From CAIMUS01 sp046347625 (GTDB lineage Bacteria; Pseudomonadota; Gammaproteobacteria; Competibacterales; Competibacteraceae): DNA of 64,000 bases. Where the stretch lies: assembly GCA_046347625.1 (NCBI GenBank), contig JAXMFU010000005.1, positions 62,001 through 126,000 of the forward strand, written 5' to 3'. Position numbers and translations under genes: made by a program. Below the pieces are notes generated by a model. The model saw only the letters and a program-made list of their open reading frames with translations. It ran no database searches and was not told the DNA's origin. Shown here piece by piece: positions 1 to 7,971 of the stretch (positions are counted from its first letter, which is position 1; the number at the start of each line of letters is the position of its first letter).

Positions 1-1750
1 CATCCTTGTTGTCACCCTTGACCGCATCCCGCAGGTCGGAGATCGCATTTTCAATGTCGTGCCGCTCGCCGCCGGTCACTTTTTCGCCCAGGTCACGCAA
101 GGTCTTCTCCGTGGCATGGATCAGATTTTCCGCATGGTTGCGGGCGTCGACCAACTCATGGAACTTACGGTCTTCCTCGGCATGGGCTTCGGCATCCCGC
201 ACCATCCGCTGGATTTCATCTTCCTTCAGACCGGAAGACGCCTTGATGACGATGGACTGCTGCTTGCCCGTCGCCTTGTCCTTGGCCGATACATTCAAAA
301 TACCGTTGGCGTCGATATCGAAGGTCACCTCGATCTGCGGTACCCCACGCGGCGCCGTCGGAATATCGGACAGGTCGAACTTGCCCAGCGACTTATTGGC
401 CGCGGCCCGCTCGCGCTCACCCTGCAACACATGCACGGTCACCGCCGTCTGATTGTCCTCCGCGGTCGAAAAGGTCTGCGTCGCCTTGGTCGGGATAGTC
501 GTATTCTTCTCGATCAGCTTGGTCATCACCCCGCCCAGGGTCTCGATACCGAGGGACAGCGGGGTCACATCCAGCAGCAACACGTCTTTGACCTGACCGC
601 TGAGCACGCCACCCTGAATTGCCGCACCGATCGCCACGGCTTCGTCGGGGTTCACATCCTTACGCGGTTCCTTGCCGAAAAAGTTCTTGACCGCTTCCTG
701 CACCTTGGGCATCCGGGTCTGACCGCCTACCAGAATCACGTCATTGACATCGTTGATGCTCAGGCCCGCGTCCTTCAAGGCAATCTTGCACGGCTCGATG
801 GTTTTCGTGATCAGATCCTCGACCAGCGACTCGAGCTTGGCCCGGGTCAGCTTGATATTCATGTGCTTGGGGCCGCTGGCATCGGCGGTAATATACGGCA
901 GATTGATTTCGGTCTGCTGGCTGGAGGACAGCTCGATCTTGGCTTTCTCGGCCGCTTCTTTCAACCGCTGCATGGCCAGTGGGTCGCCGGCCAGGTCCAT
1001 GCCGGTATCTCGCTGGAACTGCTGCACCAGATAGTCGATGACGCGCTTGTCGAAGTCCTCGCCGCCCAGGAAGGTATCGCCGTTGGTGGACAGCACTTCG
1101 AATTGGTGCTCGCCGTCGACCTCCGCGATTTCGATAATGGAAATATCGAAGGTGCCGCCGCCCAGGTCATAGACCGCGATTTTGGTATCGCCGCGCTTCT
1201 TGTCCATGCCGTAGGCCAGGGCCGCCGCCGTCGGTTCGTTGATAATCCGCTTGACCTCCAGACCGGCGATACGGCCGGCATCCTTGGTCGCCTGGCGCTG
1301 GGAGTCGTTGAAATAGGCCGGCACGGTGATCACCGCCTCGGTGACGGTCTCACCCAGGTAATCCTCCGCCGTCTTCTTCATTTTCTGCAGCACCCGCGCG
1401 GACACTTCCGGCGGCGCCATCTTCTTACCACCCAGCACTTCCACCCAGGCATCGCCATTATCGGCCCTGACGATCTTGTAGGGCACCATATGGATATCCT
1501 TCTGGACTTCCGCATCCTGAAAGCGGCGACCGATCAGTCGCTTGATGGCGAACAGGGTGTTCCTGGGGTTGGTGACCGCCTGCCGTTTGGCGGACTGGCC
1601 CACCAGCGCCTCGCCGTCTTCGGTAAAAGCGACGATCGACGGGGTGGTGCGATCGCCTTCGCTGTTTTCGATCACCCGGGGCTTGCCACCCTCCATAATG
1701 GCAACACAGGAGTTGGTGGTGCCCAGGTCGATTCCGATTATCTTGCTCAT
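1..1750 (-). CDS. dnaK: Molecular chaperone DnaK (Hsp70), 3' end outside the window
   Basis: Hsp70 chaperone that refolds nascent and heat-damaged cytoplasmic proteins in an ATP cycle driven by DnaJ and GrpE. The reverse-strand protein begins MSKIIGIDLGTTNSC, the first phosphate loop of the actin-like ATPase, and carries DLGGGTFDISIIEIAE, the second loop. It stays open for 583 residues to the window edge. The family has about 640, so only the end of the lid and the disordered tail are missing. A GAGG ribosome site lies 8 bases before the ATG. It is the last visible gene of hrcA-grpE-dnaK, so expression should follow the CIRCE-controlled promoter and any internal heat-shock promoter. The long open frame on the opposite strand is a codon-bias shadow. 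Identification is certain. Confidence 0.98.
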   Translation of the reverse strand, partial: MSKIIGIDLGTTNSCVAIMEGGKPRVIENSEGDRTTPSIVAFTEDGEALVGQSAKRQAVTNPRNTLFAIKRLIGRRFQDAEVQKDIHMVPYKIVRADNGDAWVEVLGGKKMAPPEVSARVLQKMKKTAEDYLGETVTEAVITVPAYFNDSQRQATKDAGRIAGLEVKRIINEPTAAALAYGMDKKRGDTKIAVYDLGGGTFDISIIEIAEVDGEHQFEVLSTNGDTFLGGEDFDKRVIDYLVQQFQRDTGMDLAGDPLAMQRLKEAAEKAKIELSSSQQTEINLPYITADASGPKHMNIKLTRAKLESLVEDLITKTIEPCKIALKDAGLSINDVNDVILVGGQTRMPKVQEAVKNFFGKEPRKDVNPDEAVAIGAAIQGGVLSGQVKDVLLLDVTPLSLGIETLGGVMTKLIEKNTTIPTKATQTFSTAEDNQTAVTVHVLQGERERAAANKSLGKFDLSDIPTAPRGVPQIEVTFDIDANGILNVSAKDKATGKQQSIVIKASSGLKEDEIQRMVRDAEAHAEEDRKFHELVDARNHAENLIHATEKTLRDLGEKVTGGERHDIENAISDLRDAVKGDNKD

Positions 1751-1807
1751 CAGTAATCCTCGCTCTTCAAGGAGTCATGCTGTAAAACATGCTGTAAAAA
1801 CTATGTC

Positions 1808-1826
1808 AACCAGCCATCTGCTGGTT
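1808..1826 (-). other. Hairpin between grpE and dnaK
   Basis: Perfect 7-bp inverted repeat AACCAGC / GCTGGTT with a 5-base loop, in the 122-base gap between the grpE stop and the dnaK start. There is no T-run directly after it in the dnaK direction, so it is a poor terminator. It could be an mRNA stability or processing site, since the two genes are needed in different amounts. That role is inference. Confidence 0.4.
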
Positions 1827-1872
1827 TATCTGGGGATTCAGGCCGCGTTTTCAATGGTGGGATCGGCTAAAT

Positions 1873-2445
1873 TCACGCCGGCGCCCGCGACACGATCACC
1901 CGGGCCGGCCGGATCAGGCGATCGTTCAGCAGATAGCCCTTCTGGATGACGTGTAATACGGTATTGGGCTCCACCCGGTCGGAGGGCTGGGTCACCATGG
2001 CCTCGTGAAATTCGGGATTGAACTTGGCGCCCACCGGGTTGACTTCCTGTACCCCGGCTTTCTCCAAGACACCATCCAGCATTTTCAGGGTCAGGGCGCT
2101 GCCTTCCCGCAGTTTCTCGACATCCGCCGTTTCACCGGCCGCCGCGATGCCGCTTTCCAGGCTGTCCTTCACCGGCAGCAGGGCGTCGATAAAATCTTTC
2201 AATGCAAATTTATAGGCGTTCTGTATTTCCCGCTCGCTACGCTTGCGAATATTATCGGCCTCCGCCCGTGCGCTCAGGTAATGTTTCCAGTTTTCTTCCG
2301 CCTTGGCCTGGGCCTGTTGCAGTTGGTTTTGCAACTGCTCCAGCGGGTCTGCGACCGGCTCCAACGGTACTTTTTCCTGGGTTTCCGCCGGCTCCAGGGT
2401 GGCAACATCGGCCATGGTGTCGGGGTTTCTCTGCTCTTGACTCAT
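1873..2445 (-). CDS. grpE: Nucleotide exchange factor GrpE
   Basis: Releases ADP from DnaK and so resets the Hsp70 cycle. The protein is 190 residues, beginning MSQEQRNPDTMAD. It has the usual acidic N-terminal tail, a long heptad-rich helix (about residues 35-80, with ARAEADNIRKR) and the C-terminal beta domain (GAKFNPEFHEAM, VIQKGYLLNDRLIRPARV), which is the family signature. The frame stays open further upstream, but the chosen ATG is preceded at 6 bases by a strong GGAGG and gives the normal family length. It lies between hrcA and dnaK, with a 227-base gap after hrcA that contains a possible heat-shock promoter. Confidence 0.97.
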   Translation of the reverse strand: MSQEQRNPDTMADVATLEPAETQEKVPLEPVADPLEQLQNQLQQAQAKAEENWKHYLSARAEADNIRKRSEREIQNAYKFALKDFIDALLPVKDSLESGIAAAGETADVEKLREGSALTLKMLDGVLEKAGVQEVNPVGAKFNPEFHEAMVTQPSDRVEPNTVLHVIQKGYLLNDRLIRPARVIVSRAPA

Positions 2446-2483
2446 CCGCAACCTCCACATAGAAATTCTGCCATTCGCTCGAC

Positions 2484-2509
2484 ACATGCAATTCGGTAAG
2501 CATTTCAAG
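2484..2509 (-). promoter_or_regulatory. Possible sigma-32 type promoter before grpE
   Basis: Reading the reverse strand, CTTGAAA (positions 2509-2503) matches the sigma-32 -35 box exactly. After 11 bases comes TTGCATGT, which keeps the CATNT half of the CCCCATNT -10 box. The start of grpE is about 40 bases downstream. The spacer is at the short end of the accepted range and the C-run is missing, so this is only a candidate. Confidence 0.35.
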
Positions 2510-2672
2510 CCGGTCTCCGAGTTGTGACACAGGAACATGCAAGCAGTAACGGACCGATCCCTGCCCCTCGCGGCAGGGAGACGCATCGCTTCGACAGGGC
2601 TTGAAATGATAAGGCAGGTCCTACCCGACGCCACAAGGATCGGCGGACCGCCGTCAGCGCCATAACTGGGGA

Positions 2673-3737
2673 CTAATGAGGCGAATTCAAGGCGGTGGAC
2701 AGCAATTTGGCGGTTACATCGACAATCGGAATGATCCGCCCGTAAGCCATCCGGGTAGGCCCGATCACGCCGAGCACCCCCAGAATTCTGCCCTCCGCCG
2801 AATAGGGGGCGGTCACCACGCTGCACTGCTCCAGGGCGCCGAAGCCGGCTTCCTCACCGATAAAAATCTGTACGCCCTGCGCATTCATGCACTGATCCAG
2901 CAGACGCAGAATGTCCCGCTTCTGGTTGAATGCCTCGAACAACTGCCGCAGTTTTTCCATGTCGGCCAGTTCGTCGAAACCCATCAGGTTGGTCTGACCG
3001 GCCAGCACGTAGTCCGCTTCGCCGGGCGGCGGTACGAAGGTCTGATCGGCCATTTCGATCACCGCCTGCATCATCCGATTCATGTGCTCGCGGGCGTGTT
3101 GCAGTTCCTGCAAAAGATGGGTACGGACCTGCTGAATATCCTTGCCGGCAAACTGGGCGTTCAGGTAATTCGAGACCTGCTGTAATTCGGCTGCGGTGTA
3201 ATCGCGCTGCGTATGGATAATGCGGTTTTGCACGTCCCGTTCATTGATGACCAGGATAGCCAGCACCCGCTGTTCCGACAGCGGCAGGAACTCCACCTGA
3301 CGCAAGGTCAAGGTATTGCGGCGCGGCACCATGACCACCCCGACCAGATGGGTGATGCCGGACAGCAGCGAGGACACCGACTGCACCAGACCGGTAGTCG
3401 ATTGTTCGGGATTCAGTTGCTGCCACAGGGTTTCCACTTCCTGGTTTTGCAGGGTATTCAGATGCAGTAGCGAATCGACGAATAGTCGGTATCCCCGCAC
3501 GGTCGGCACCCGCCCGGCGGAGGTATGCGGCGCGCGCAGATAGCCCATCTCTTCGAGATCGGCCATCACATTGCGCACCGTCGCCGGACTCAAATCCAGG
3601 CCGGCATCCCGCGCCAGCGTACGCGAACCGACCGGCTGACCGCTGCGGATATAGCGCTCGATCAACACCTTCAACAGATGTTGAGCGCGCTCGTTCAGTT
3701 CACCCTGAGACGCCGGATTGTTATTACTTTCGACCAT
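2673..3737 (-). CDS. hrcA: Heat-inducible transcription repressor HrcA
   Basis: Winged-helix repressor that binds CIRCE operators and shuts off chaperone genes until misfolded protein titrates the GroEL it needs for folding. The 354-residue protein has the N-terminal DNA-binding domain (ERYIRSGQPVGSRTL, then LSPATVRNVMADLEEMGYL and the HTSAGRVPT motif) followed by the GAF-like and inserted domains (IFIGEEAGFGALEQCSVV, LGVIGPTRMAYGRIIPIVD). The ATG at 3737 was chosen over an in-frame GTG 9 bases upstream because AAGGT lies about 7 bases before it. It is first in the operon with grpE and dnaK, with a CIRCE box 53 bases upstream, so it represses its own operon. Confidence 0.97.
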   Translation of the reverse strand: MVESNNNPASQGELNERAQHLLKVLIERYIRSGQPVGSRTLARDAGLDLSPATVRNVMADLEEMGYLRAPHTSAGRVPTVRGYRLFVDSLLHLNTLQNQEVETLWQQLNPEQSTTGLVQSVSSLLSGITHLVGVVMVPRRNTLTLRQVEFLPLSEQRVLAILVINERDVQNRIIHTQRDYTAAELQQVSNYLNAQFAGKDIQQVRTHLLQELQHAREHMNRMMQAVIEMADQTFVPPPGEADYVLAGQTNLMGFDELADMEKLRQLFEAFNQKRDILRLLDQCMNAQGVQIFIGEEAGFGALEQCSVVTAPYSAEGRILGVLGVIGPTRMAYGRIIPIVDVTAKLLSTALNSPH

Positions 3738-3789
3738 GGCAGGCACCTTTCGCTACCGTCACTTCGACTCGCCCCGTAGACATCGATTT

Positions 3790-3816
3790 CTGGCACTCGG
3801 TTGCAGGGAGTGCTAA
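3790..3816 (-). promoter_or_regulatory. CIRCE operator for HrcA
   Basis: The consensus is TTAGCACTC-N9-GAGTGCTAA. Here the forward strand reads CTGGCACTC, exactly 9 bases, then GAGTGCTAA: one half-site is perfect and the other has two mismatches. It lies directly downstream of the -10 box of the hrcA promoter and upstream of the hrcA start, the classical position for autorepression. Confidence 0.9.
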
Positions 3817-3821
3817 GTGGG

Positions 3822-3850
3822 AAGCTAGCAAGTTGACGGAATTGTGTCAA
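3822..3850 (-). promoter_or_regulatory. Sigma-70 type promoter of hrcA-grpE-dnaK
   Basis: On the reverse strand a perfect TTGACA (3850-3845) is followed after exactly 17 bases by TAGCTT (3827-3822). The CIRCE box starts 5 bases further on, covering the expected transcription start, so bound HrcA would block it. Confidence 0.7.
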
Positions 3851-3878
3851 GAATGGGGGTGGCGCGGTTGTAGATACA

Positions 3879-3953
3879 GTAGGTCGGGTTAGGCGCGCCG
3901 ACTACGGAACGGTGGGATCTGGCAGGAACGGGCTGGCGCGCCGTAACCCGACA
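3879..3953 (+). repeat. Dispersed repeat family A, core copy
   Basis: GTAGGTCGGGTTAGGCGCGC at one end and GGCGCGCCGTAACCCGACA at the other, as imperfect inverted repeats around a variable centre. The same ends recur near 25.2, 35.1 and 36.0 kb, partly near 29.0 kb. It fills most of the gap between the hrcA promoter and the next gene; the rest of this gap (to 4084) holds a TATAAT at 4046-4051 that may serve the following gene. Confidence 0.8.
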
Positions 3954-4084
3954 TCCCGGTAGTCCTGCCGTCCGTGGATCGACCCATCACACTTTTAATT
4001 GCAGCTCCTTTCATCTTCTGTTCGTTTCATCGGGATTAGGTCCAGTATAATAGGTTTTTAGTTTACTCATGGAGTAACCAGAGA

Positions 4085-4387
4085 ATGTCTACTGAAAAAC
4101 CTGCCGCACAGTTGCATGATAAAGCAACCCGTGGTATTCCACTTTCAGCAGAAGAACAGGCTGAGCTTGATGCCTGGTACGCTGAGCAGGATCGGGCAGA
4201 GGATCAGCTTCTGGGTCCAGCCAATACGTCAAAACCGCTTAACGATCTCCACGTACCAGTAGAGCAAGCGTTAACTCGACTATTGAAAACCGCACAACAA
4301 ATTCAATATCTGGCTACCCAGAATGATGCCCTTCGCCGTAAAATAGCCGCACTACAAAATCACCTGGCTCAAACCTTGTCTAGGTAA
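4085..4387 (+). CDS. Conserved small protein of unknown function with C-terminal coiled coil
   Basis: 100 residues, soluble, no signal peptide. The N-terminal half contains HDKATRGIPLSAEEQAELDA, a phrase I associate with small proteins of unknown role in gamma-proteobacteria and cyanobacteria. The C-terminal half (about 58-98) is a predicted heptad coiled coil (ALTRLLKTAQQIQYLATQ onwards). GGAG lies about 9 bases before the ATG and a TATAAT sits 34 bases upstream. Its last 8 bases overlap the 3' end of the convergent hicA gene. It may be part of an accessory toxin-antitoxin neighbourhood, but nothing in the sequence gives a function. Confidence 0.7.
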   Translation: MSTEKPAAQLHDKATRGIPLSAEEQAELDAWYAEQDRAEDQLLGPANTSKPLNDLHVPVEQALTRLLKTAQQIQYLATQNDALRRKIAALQNHLAQTLSR

Positions 4388-4589
4388 GCTCACTCTCATC
4401 AATCCCAGCAACTTTCATGAAATGTTTAAGCAAACCTACTTTTAAATCTTCATTACGATGAATTGGTATGGAAATACGTGCTGGGTTGCCTGCTTTCATG
4501 TAAACATGGTGGCTACCATTGACTCTAACTAATTTCCAACCTTTCTTTTCAAGCAAGCGTGCAAATTCTTTACCTGTTACCGCTTTCAA
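4380..4589 (-). CDS. hicA: HicA-type mRNA interferase toxin
   Basis: Toxin of a type II toxin-antitoxin pair; HicA proteins cleave mRNA and tmRNA when not held by HicB. The 69-residue protein has the double-stranded RNA-binding-like fold signature: GKEFARLLEKKGWKLVRVNGSHHV, here cited in parts, with the catalytic His in NGSHHVY and the C-terminal HRNEDLKVGLLKHFMK helix. Its ATG overlaps the end of hicB by 4 bases, so the two are translationally coupled. The antitoxin is the upstream partner, the reverse of the classical hicAB order but common in this family. Confidence 0.92.
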   Translation of the reverse strand: MKAVTGKEFARLLEKKGWKLVRVNGSHHVYMKAGNPARISIPIHRNEDLKVGLLKHFMKVAGIDESELT

Positions 4590-4789
4590 ACCGCGATCTC
4601 CAGTATTTTATCCGTATCCGAAAGCTCAATTTCTGCCACATCTACTGACAAGCACGCTTCCACGGCTTCATATAAATTGCTAAGCAGCTCCTCAAAGGTT
4701 TCCCCTTGAGTGGCGCATCCTGGAATAGCGGGCACTTCCGCCCAATAACCACCCTCTTCAGCTTGATGAATAACAACTTTCAGTTTCAT
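4586..4789 (-). CDS. hicB: HicB-type antitoxin
   Basis: Antitoxin partner of the adjacent HicA. It has 67 residues with the partial RNase H fold typical of HicB: EEGGYWAEVPAIPGCATQGE followed by the helix TFEELLSNLYEAVEA. No C-terminal DNA-binding domain is present; this short form is common in HicB proteins paired with YcfA-like toxins, so autorepression may be weak or absent. GGAGA lies 8 bases before the ATG. First gene of the two-gene operon. Confidence 0.92.
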   Translation of the reverse strand: MKLKVVIHQAEEGGYWAEVPAIPGCATQGETFEELLSNLYEAVEACLSVDVAEIELSDTDKILEIAV

Positions 4790-4811
4790 AGGACATTCTC
4801 TCCATTAGTAA

Positions 4812-4990
4812 TCTGTAGTAGGATGGGCAAAGGCGCGCCAGCGCCGTGCCCATCGGTGCCATCGGAGATTGTTGTAAATTAACAACAAGACTCGAAAATA
4901 GCTCCGTAGCCTAGATGGAGCGGAGCGTGCGGAGCGTAATCCAGGTTCTGCCTATGATTCCTGGATTTTGTCCTTCGGTCTGCATCCTGG
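4812..4990. repeat. Palindromic repeat remnants
   Basis: Holds GTAGGATGGGCAAAGGCGCG ... CGTGCCCATC (a variant of repeat family B) and a second unit with GCCTAGATGGAGCGGAGCG / GCGTAATCCAGG, typical of dispersed palindromic repeats. No coding potential seen. Confidence 0.55.
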
Positions 4991-5013
4991 TTACACTTGC
5001 TGTTTACTTATTT

Positions 5014-5640
5014 TTACTCGGGAAGCTTGATCATATTTTCTTGTAGCAATTTATTATTTTTAGCTTCTTCTTCAAGGTTCCCTACAGTTAGTAAGAAATT
5101 ACCAATTTTATTAGATTTATCTGGCAGCCAATTGACAATCATCGAGATAGTGCCACTGTCAGGAGCACCAGGGATAGCCGCAAGTGAAGCTGATCTAAAA
5201 ATATGGTAACGCTTTTTCCAAGGTTGCATCTTGCCTGGCAAGCGCAAATATGTTGCGATCAGAACAGCATCGCGAGGCAAGATGTTACGCACCCAACGGT
5301 AAAACTCTTGCTCATCAAGATATTCGTTAGAATTCCGTGCTAATAATTTAGAGGTATCCATTTGAATAAGACCGATACGAGATGGATTTCCGAAGTTATT
5401 AATCCCATCATAGCTCATATAATGTTCTTCGGATTTACCCACTTTTACAGTATATAAAGGTGAGCCATAATCTTTTTTATATCCCTTATTATAAGTTTTT
5501 TCAAATGCATCCACACTGTCCCCGATTCCCGCCACAGGAGCTAGGATTAGGGGGGCTTTGGATTGGGGAGATTCAGTCTCACCACAACCAGTGATCAATA
5601 GTATACACAAGGTACCAAAAACTTTATGTATCCTCATCAT
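5014..5640 (-). CDS. Predicted lipoprotein of unknown function
   Basis: 208 residues. The N-terminus is a clear lipoprotein signal: MMRIHK, a hydrophobic stretch, then the lipobox LLITGC with the acylated Cys at residue 19, so the mature protein should be anchored to a membrane in the envelope. The following residues (ETES) do not include the Asp at +2 that would hold it in the inner membrane, so outer-membrane sorting is expected. The rest is a mixed alpha/beta domain with no motif I recognise. The gene is AT-rich compared with the housekeeping genes and lies beside hicBA and a HEPN-like gene, which suggests acquisition by transfer. Confidence 0.7.
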   Translation of the reverse strand: MMRIHKVFGTLCILLITGCGETESPQSKAPLILAPVAGIGDSVDAFEKTYNKGYKKDYGSPLYTVKVGKSEEHYMSYDGINNFGNPSRIGLIQMDTSKLLARNSNEYLDEQEFYRWVRNILPRDAVLIATYLRLPGKMQPWKKRYHIFRSASLAAIPGAPDSGTISMIVNWLPDKSNKIGNFLLTVGNLEEEAKNNKLLQENMIKLPE

Positions 5641-5728
5641 TTTCTCATCTTCAAATTCAACAGTTGCAATGTCTGTGCCTAACGCTGGCGTTGAAAGCTT
5701 CGTAAATCGAGCGCATCCTAGCGCATAG

Positions 5729-6211
5729 TTAAAACATACTTAACGCTAAGTAATTCTCTCTAAATTCTTCTGGAAGCTCATCAATCTTTAAATTTCTTGG
5801 TTCATTCTGGAGCCATTTTTCCAACATCATTCGAATTGAACTACATTTATCGCTCATCCCACGAATTCGAGACAGAAGCCTCTTAAACTCATAATCTTCA
5901 GAGAAGTAGATGTACATTCCTCTCGGAATTTTATGACATATCCAATTTCTAAAGTGGACTATTTCACTCAAATGGTAGGAGAACGTATCACCTATGTTCA
6001 TTGTATTCTTTAATTCATTGACAAGGCGTCCCATAGTCTTCTCAAAATGAGAATCGATCTCGTCTCGAACTGCTTCTAGATTGGAAAAATTAGTACCATT
6101 TAAAGCAAATAAGCATAAAGTAATAATATACTCAAATCGGCTGAACTCAAGCAGAACCTTACCAAGAAGCTTGTATAATTCTTCTTTATCTAGGTCGCTA
6201 ACTTCAATCAT
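5729..6211 (-). CDS. HEPN-like protein of unknown function
   Basis: 160 residues, all-helical in appearance. It contains HFRNWICHKIPRG near residue 100, which fits the R-x4-H signature of HEPN domains (many are RNases or partners of nucleotidyltransferases in toxin and defence systems). The Arg-Asn pair before the His is typical. I chose ATG at 6211 because GGAG lies 7 bases upstream; a GTG at 6256 in the same frame lacks such a site. Gene is AT-rich and isolated: no nucleotidyltransferase or second toxin-antitoxin gene follows it. The HEPN assignment rests on a single motif and needs a profile search. Confidence 0.6.
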   Translation of the reverse strand: MIEVSDLDKEELYKLLGKVLLEFSRFEYIITLCLFALNGTNFSNLEAVRDEIDSHFEKTMGRLVNELKNTMNIGDTFSYHLSEIVHFRNWICHKIPRGMYIYFSEDYEFKRLLSRIRGMSDKCSSIRMMLEKWLQNEPRNLKIDELPEEFRENYLALSMF

Positions 6212-6445
6212 ATTCTTACTCCAGATTCTACCTAATAATTTTTGCCTATTTACCACATTCCTGCTGCCCTTGGCAAGGATAATTTGATTTTTGCTGACAC
6301 ATGCTACTAACTGAATAACTTTTTAACCGATTCATGTAGCTAGCCCACGAAACCCGGATTCCGGCCTTCGGTCTGCATCGGGCTAAGCTTGCCGTGGCTT
6401 GCTGTGCCGCTTGGTACAGGCGCCAGACGCGTCGCATCAGCTATA

Positions 6446-6516
6446 GCTCGGTAGGGTGCGCACTGCGCACCATTGACAAGCCCGCTTTGGAAAGGTGCGC
6501 ACTGCGCACCCACGTA
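6446..6516. repeat. Palindromic intergenic repeat (family B variant)
   Basis: GTAGGGTGCGCACTGCGCACC and an inverted half further on (AAGGTGCGCACTGCGCACCC) with the self-complementary core GTGCGCACTGCGCAC. Similar pieces lie at 10963-10984. It is part of a 550-base gene-free stretch (6212-6762) before coaBC. Confidence 0.65.
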
Positions 6517-6520
6517 GCTT

Positions 6521-6620
6521 CGAACCACCCCGGCGCTCCGCGCCACCCCTCCAAATCCCTGGAGGGGAATCCATACTCACCCATGCTCGATTTTCCGGTA
6601 TAGCCTTTGCCAGAAATCAC
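6521..6620 (+). repeat. Dispersed repeat family E, copy 1 (100 bp)
   Basis: Begins CGAACCACCCCGGCGCT and ends GGCCAGAAATCAC-like (here TTGCCAGAAATCAC). A second copy of exactly the same length lies at 47709-47808 and differs at only about one base in eight. It contains an internal hairpin CCCCTCC...GGAGGGG. No reading frame is shared, so it looks like a non-coding mobile or structured repeat. Confidence 0.8.
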
Positions 6621-6762
6621 CTTAACTCCAATGATAAACACGACGCCGCGCATCAGCGTCTGTTCCCACGCCGCACCCTGGGACAAAAGCCAACCCTTTC
6701 AAGCCATCGCCCGGTTACGGTAAGCTTGGCGCTTTCCGGGACTACAGGTATTTACCGCTCCC

Positions 6763-7971
6763 ATGCAACCCCTGGCCAATAAACGCATCTTACTCGGCGT
6801 GACCGGCGGTATCGCCGCCTATAAGAGCGCCGATTTGGTCCGGCGCCTGAAGGAAGTCGGCGCCGATGTACAGGTCGCCATGACCCCCGCCGCCACTCAC
6901 TTCGTCGGTCCTCTGACCTTCCAGGCCGTATCCGGCAGACCGGTACGGCTGGAGTTATTGGATCCTAATGCCGAGGCGGGCATGGGACATATCGAACTGG
7001 CCCGTTGGGCGGATTTACTGCTGATCGCCCCGGCCAGCGCCGACTTCATCGCCCGTCTGGCGCACGGGTTCGCCAACGATCTGCTGAGCACGCTCTGTCT
7101 GGCGACCGATAGTCCCATTGCCATCGCGCCCGCCATGAACCGGCTGATGTGGCGCAATCCCGCCACTCAGGAAAATTGCCGGATTCTGGCGCAACGCGGC
7201 ATCCAACTCTGGGGACCGGCCTCCGGCGAGCAGGCTTGCGGTGAAGTGGGCGAAGGGCGAATGCTCGAACCCATGCAATTGCGCGAGGCGGTCATCGCCC
7301 ATTTCAGTGCGGACGGCAGCCTCAAGGGTCTTAACGTCCTGATCACCGCCGGTCCCACCCGTGAGGATATCGACCCGGTACGGTTTATCAGCAACCGCAG
7401 CACCGGCAAAATGGGCTTTGCCATCGCCCAGGCCGCCGCCGGCGCCGGTGCAGAGGTAACGCTGGTCAGCGGCCCGGTCAGTCTGCCGACGCCAGCCGGT
7501 GTAGAACGTATCGACGTAGCCAGTGCCCAGGAAATGTATGACGCGGTAATGAGTCGGGCGCTTGAAGCGGATATCTTTATCGCTACCGCCGCCGTGGCCG
7601 ATTACCGGCCCGCGGTACGGGTCGAGCAGAAAATTAAAAAAGATCGGGAAACGCTCACTCTCGAACTGGAGCGCAATCCCGATATTCTTGCCACCGTGGC
7701 GGCGCTGGAGCGTGGTCCCTTTACCGTAGGTTTTGCCGCCGAAACGCAAAATGTACTGGAATACGCCGAAGACAAGCGTCGTCGCAAAAAGCTCGATATG
7801 ATCGCCGCCAATCAGGTCGGGATACCGGGCAGCGGCTTCGAAAGCGAGCAGAATGCCTTGCATGTGCTCTGGGAGGGCGGTGAAAAAATCCTGCCACAAG
7901 CCGATAAAACCCAATTGGGCCATGACCTGATCGCCCTGATTGCGGAACGCTATCATGCCCGCGGTCATTGA
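6763..7971 (+). CDS. coaBC: Bifunctional phosphopantothenoylcysteine decarboxylase / phosphopantothenate-cysteine ligase
   Basis: Two consecutive steps of coenzyme A synthesis: CTP-dependent joining of 4'-phosphopantothenate to cysteine (CoaB, C-terminal half) and FMN-dependent decarboxylation (CoaC, N-terminal half). The 402-residue length is normal. The CoaC domain shows LLGVTGGIAAYKSADLVRRL, the FMN site APAMNRLMW and the substrate clamp loop with GEQACGEVGEGRM. The CoaB half has ITAGPTREDIDPVRFISNRS and STGKMGFAIA, then KIKKDRETLTLEL. The end overlaps dut by 17 bases and argB follows, a common gamma-proteobacterial order. No strong ribosome site is seen at the start, but the N-terminus fits the family. 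Confidence 0.97.
   Translation: MQPLANKRILLGVTGGIAAYKSADLVRRLKEVGADVQVAMTPAATHFVGPLTFQAVSGRPVRLELLDPNAEAGMGHIELARWADLLLIAPASADFIARLAHGFANDLLSTLCLATDSPIAIAPAMNRLMWRNPATQENCRILAQRGIQLWGPASGEQACGEVGEGRMLEPMQLREAVIAHFSADGSLKGLNVLITAGPTREDIDPVRFISNRSTGKMGFAIAQAAAGAGAEVTLVSGPVSLPTPAGVERIDVASAQEMYDAVMSRALEADIFIATAAVADYRPAVRVEQKIKKDRETLTLELERNPDILATVAALERGPFTVGFAAETQNVLEYAEDKRRRKKLDMIAANQVGIPGSGFESEQNALHVLWEGGEKILPQADKTQLGHDLIALIAERYHARGH

Noticed and set aside
59..1756. 565-aa open frame opposite dnaK
   Set aside because: Antisense to a highly conserved gene; its codons mirror dnaK codon bias and it has no ribosome site or family match.
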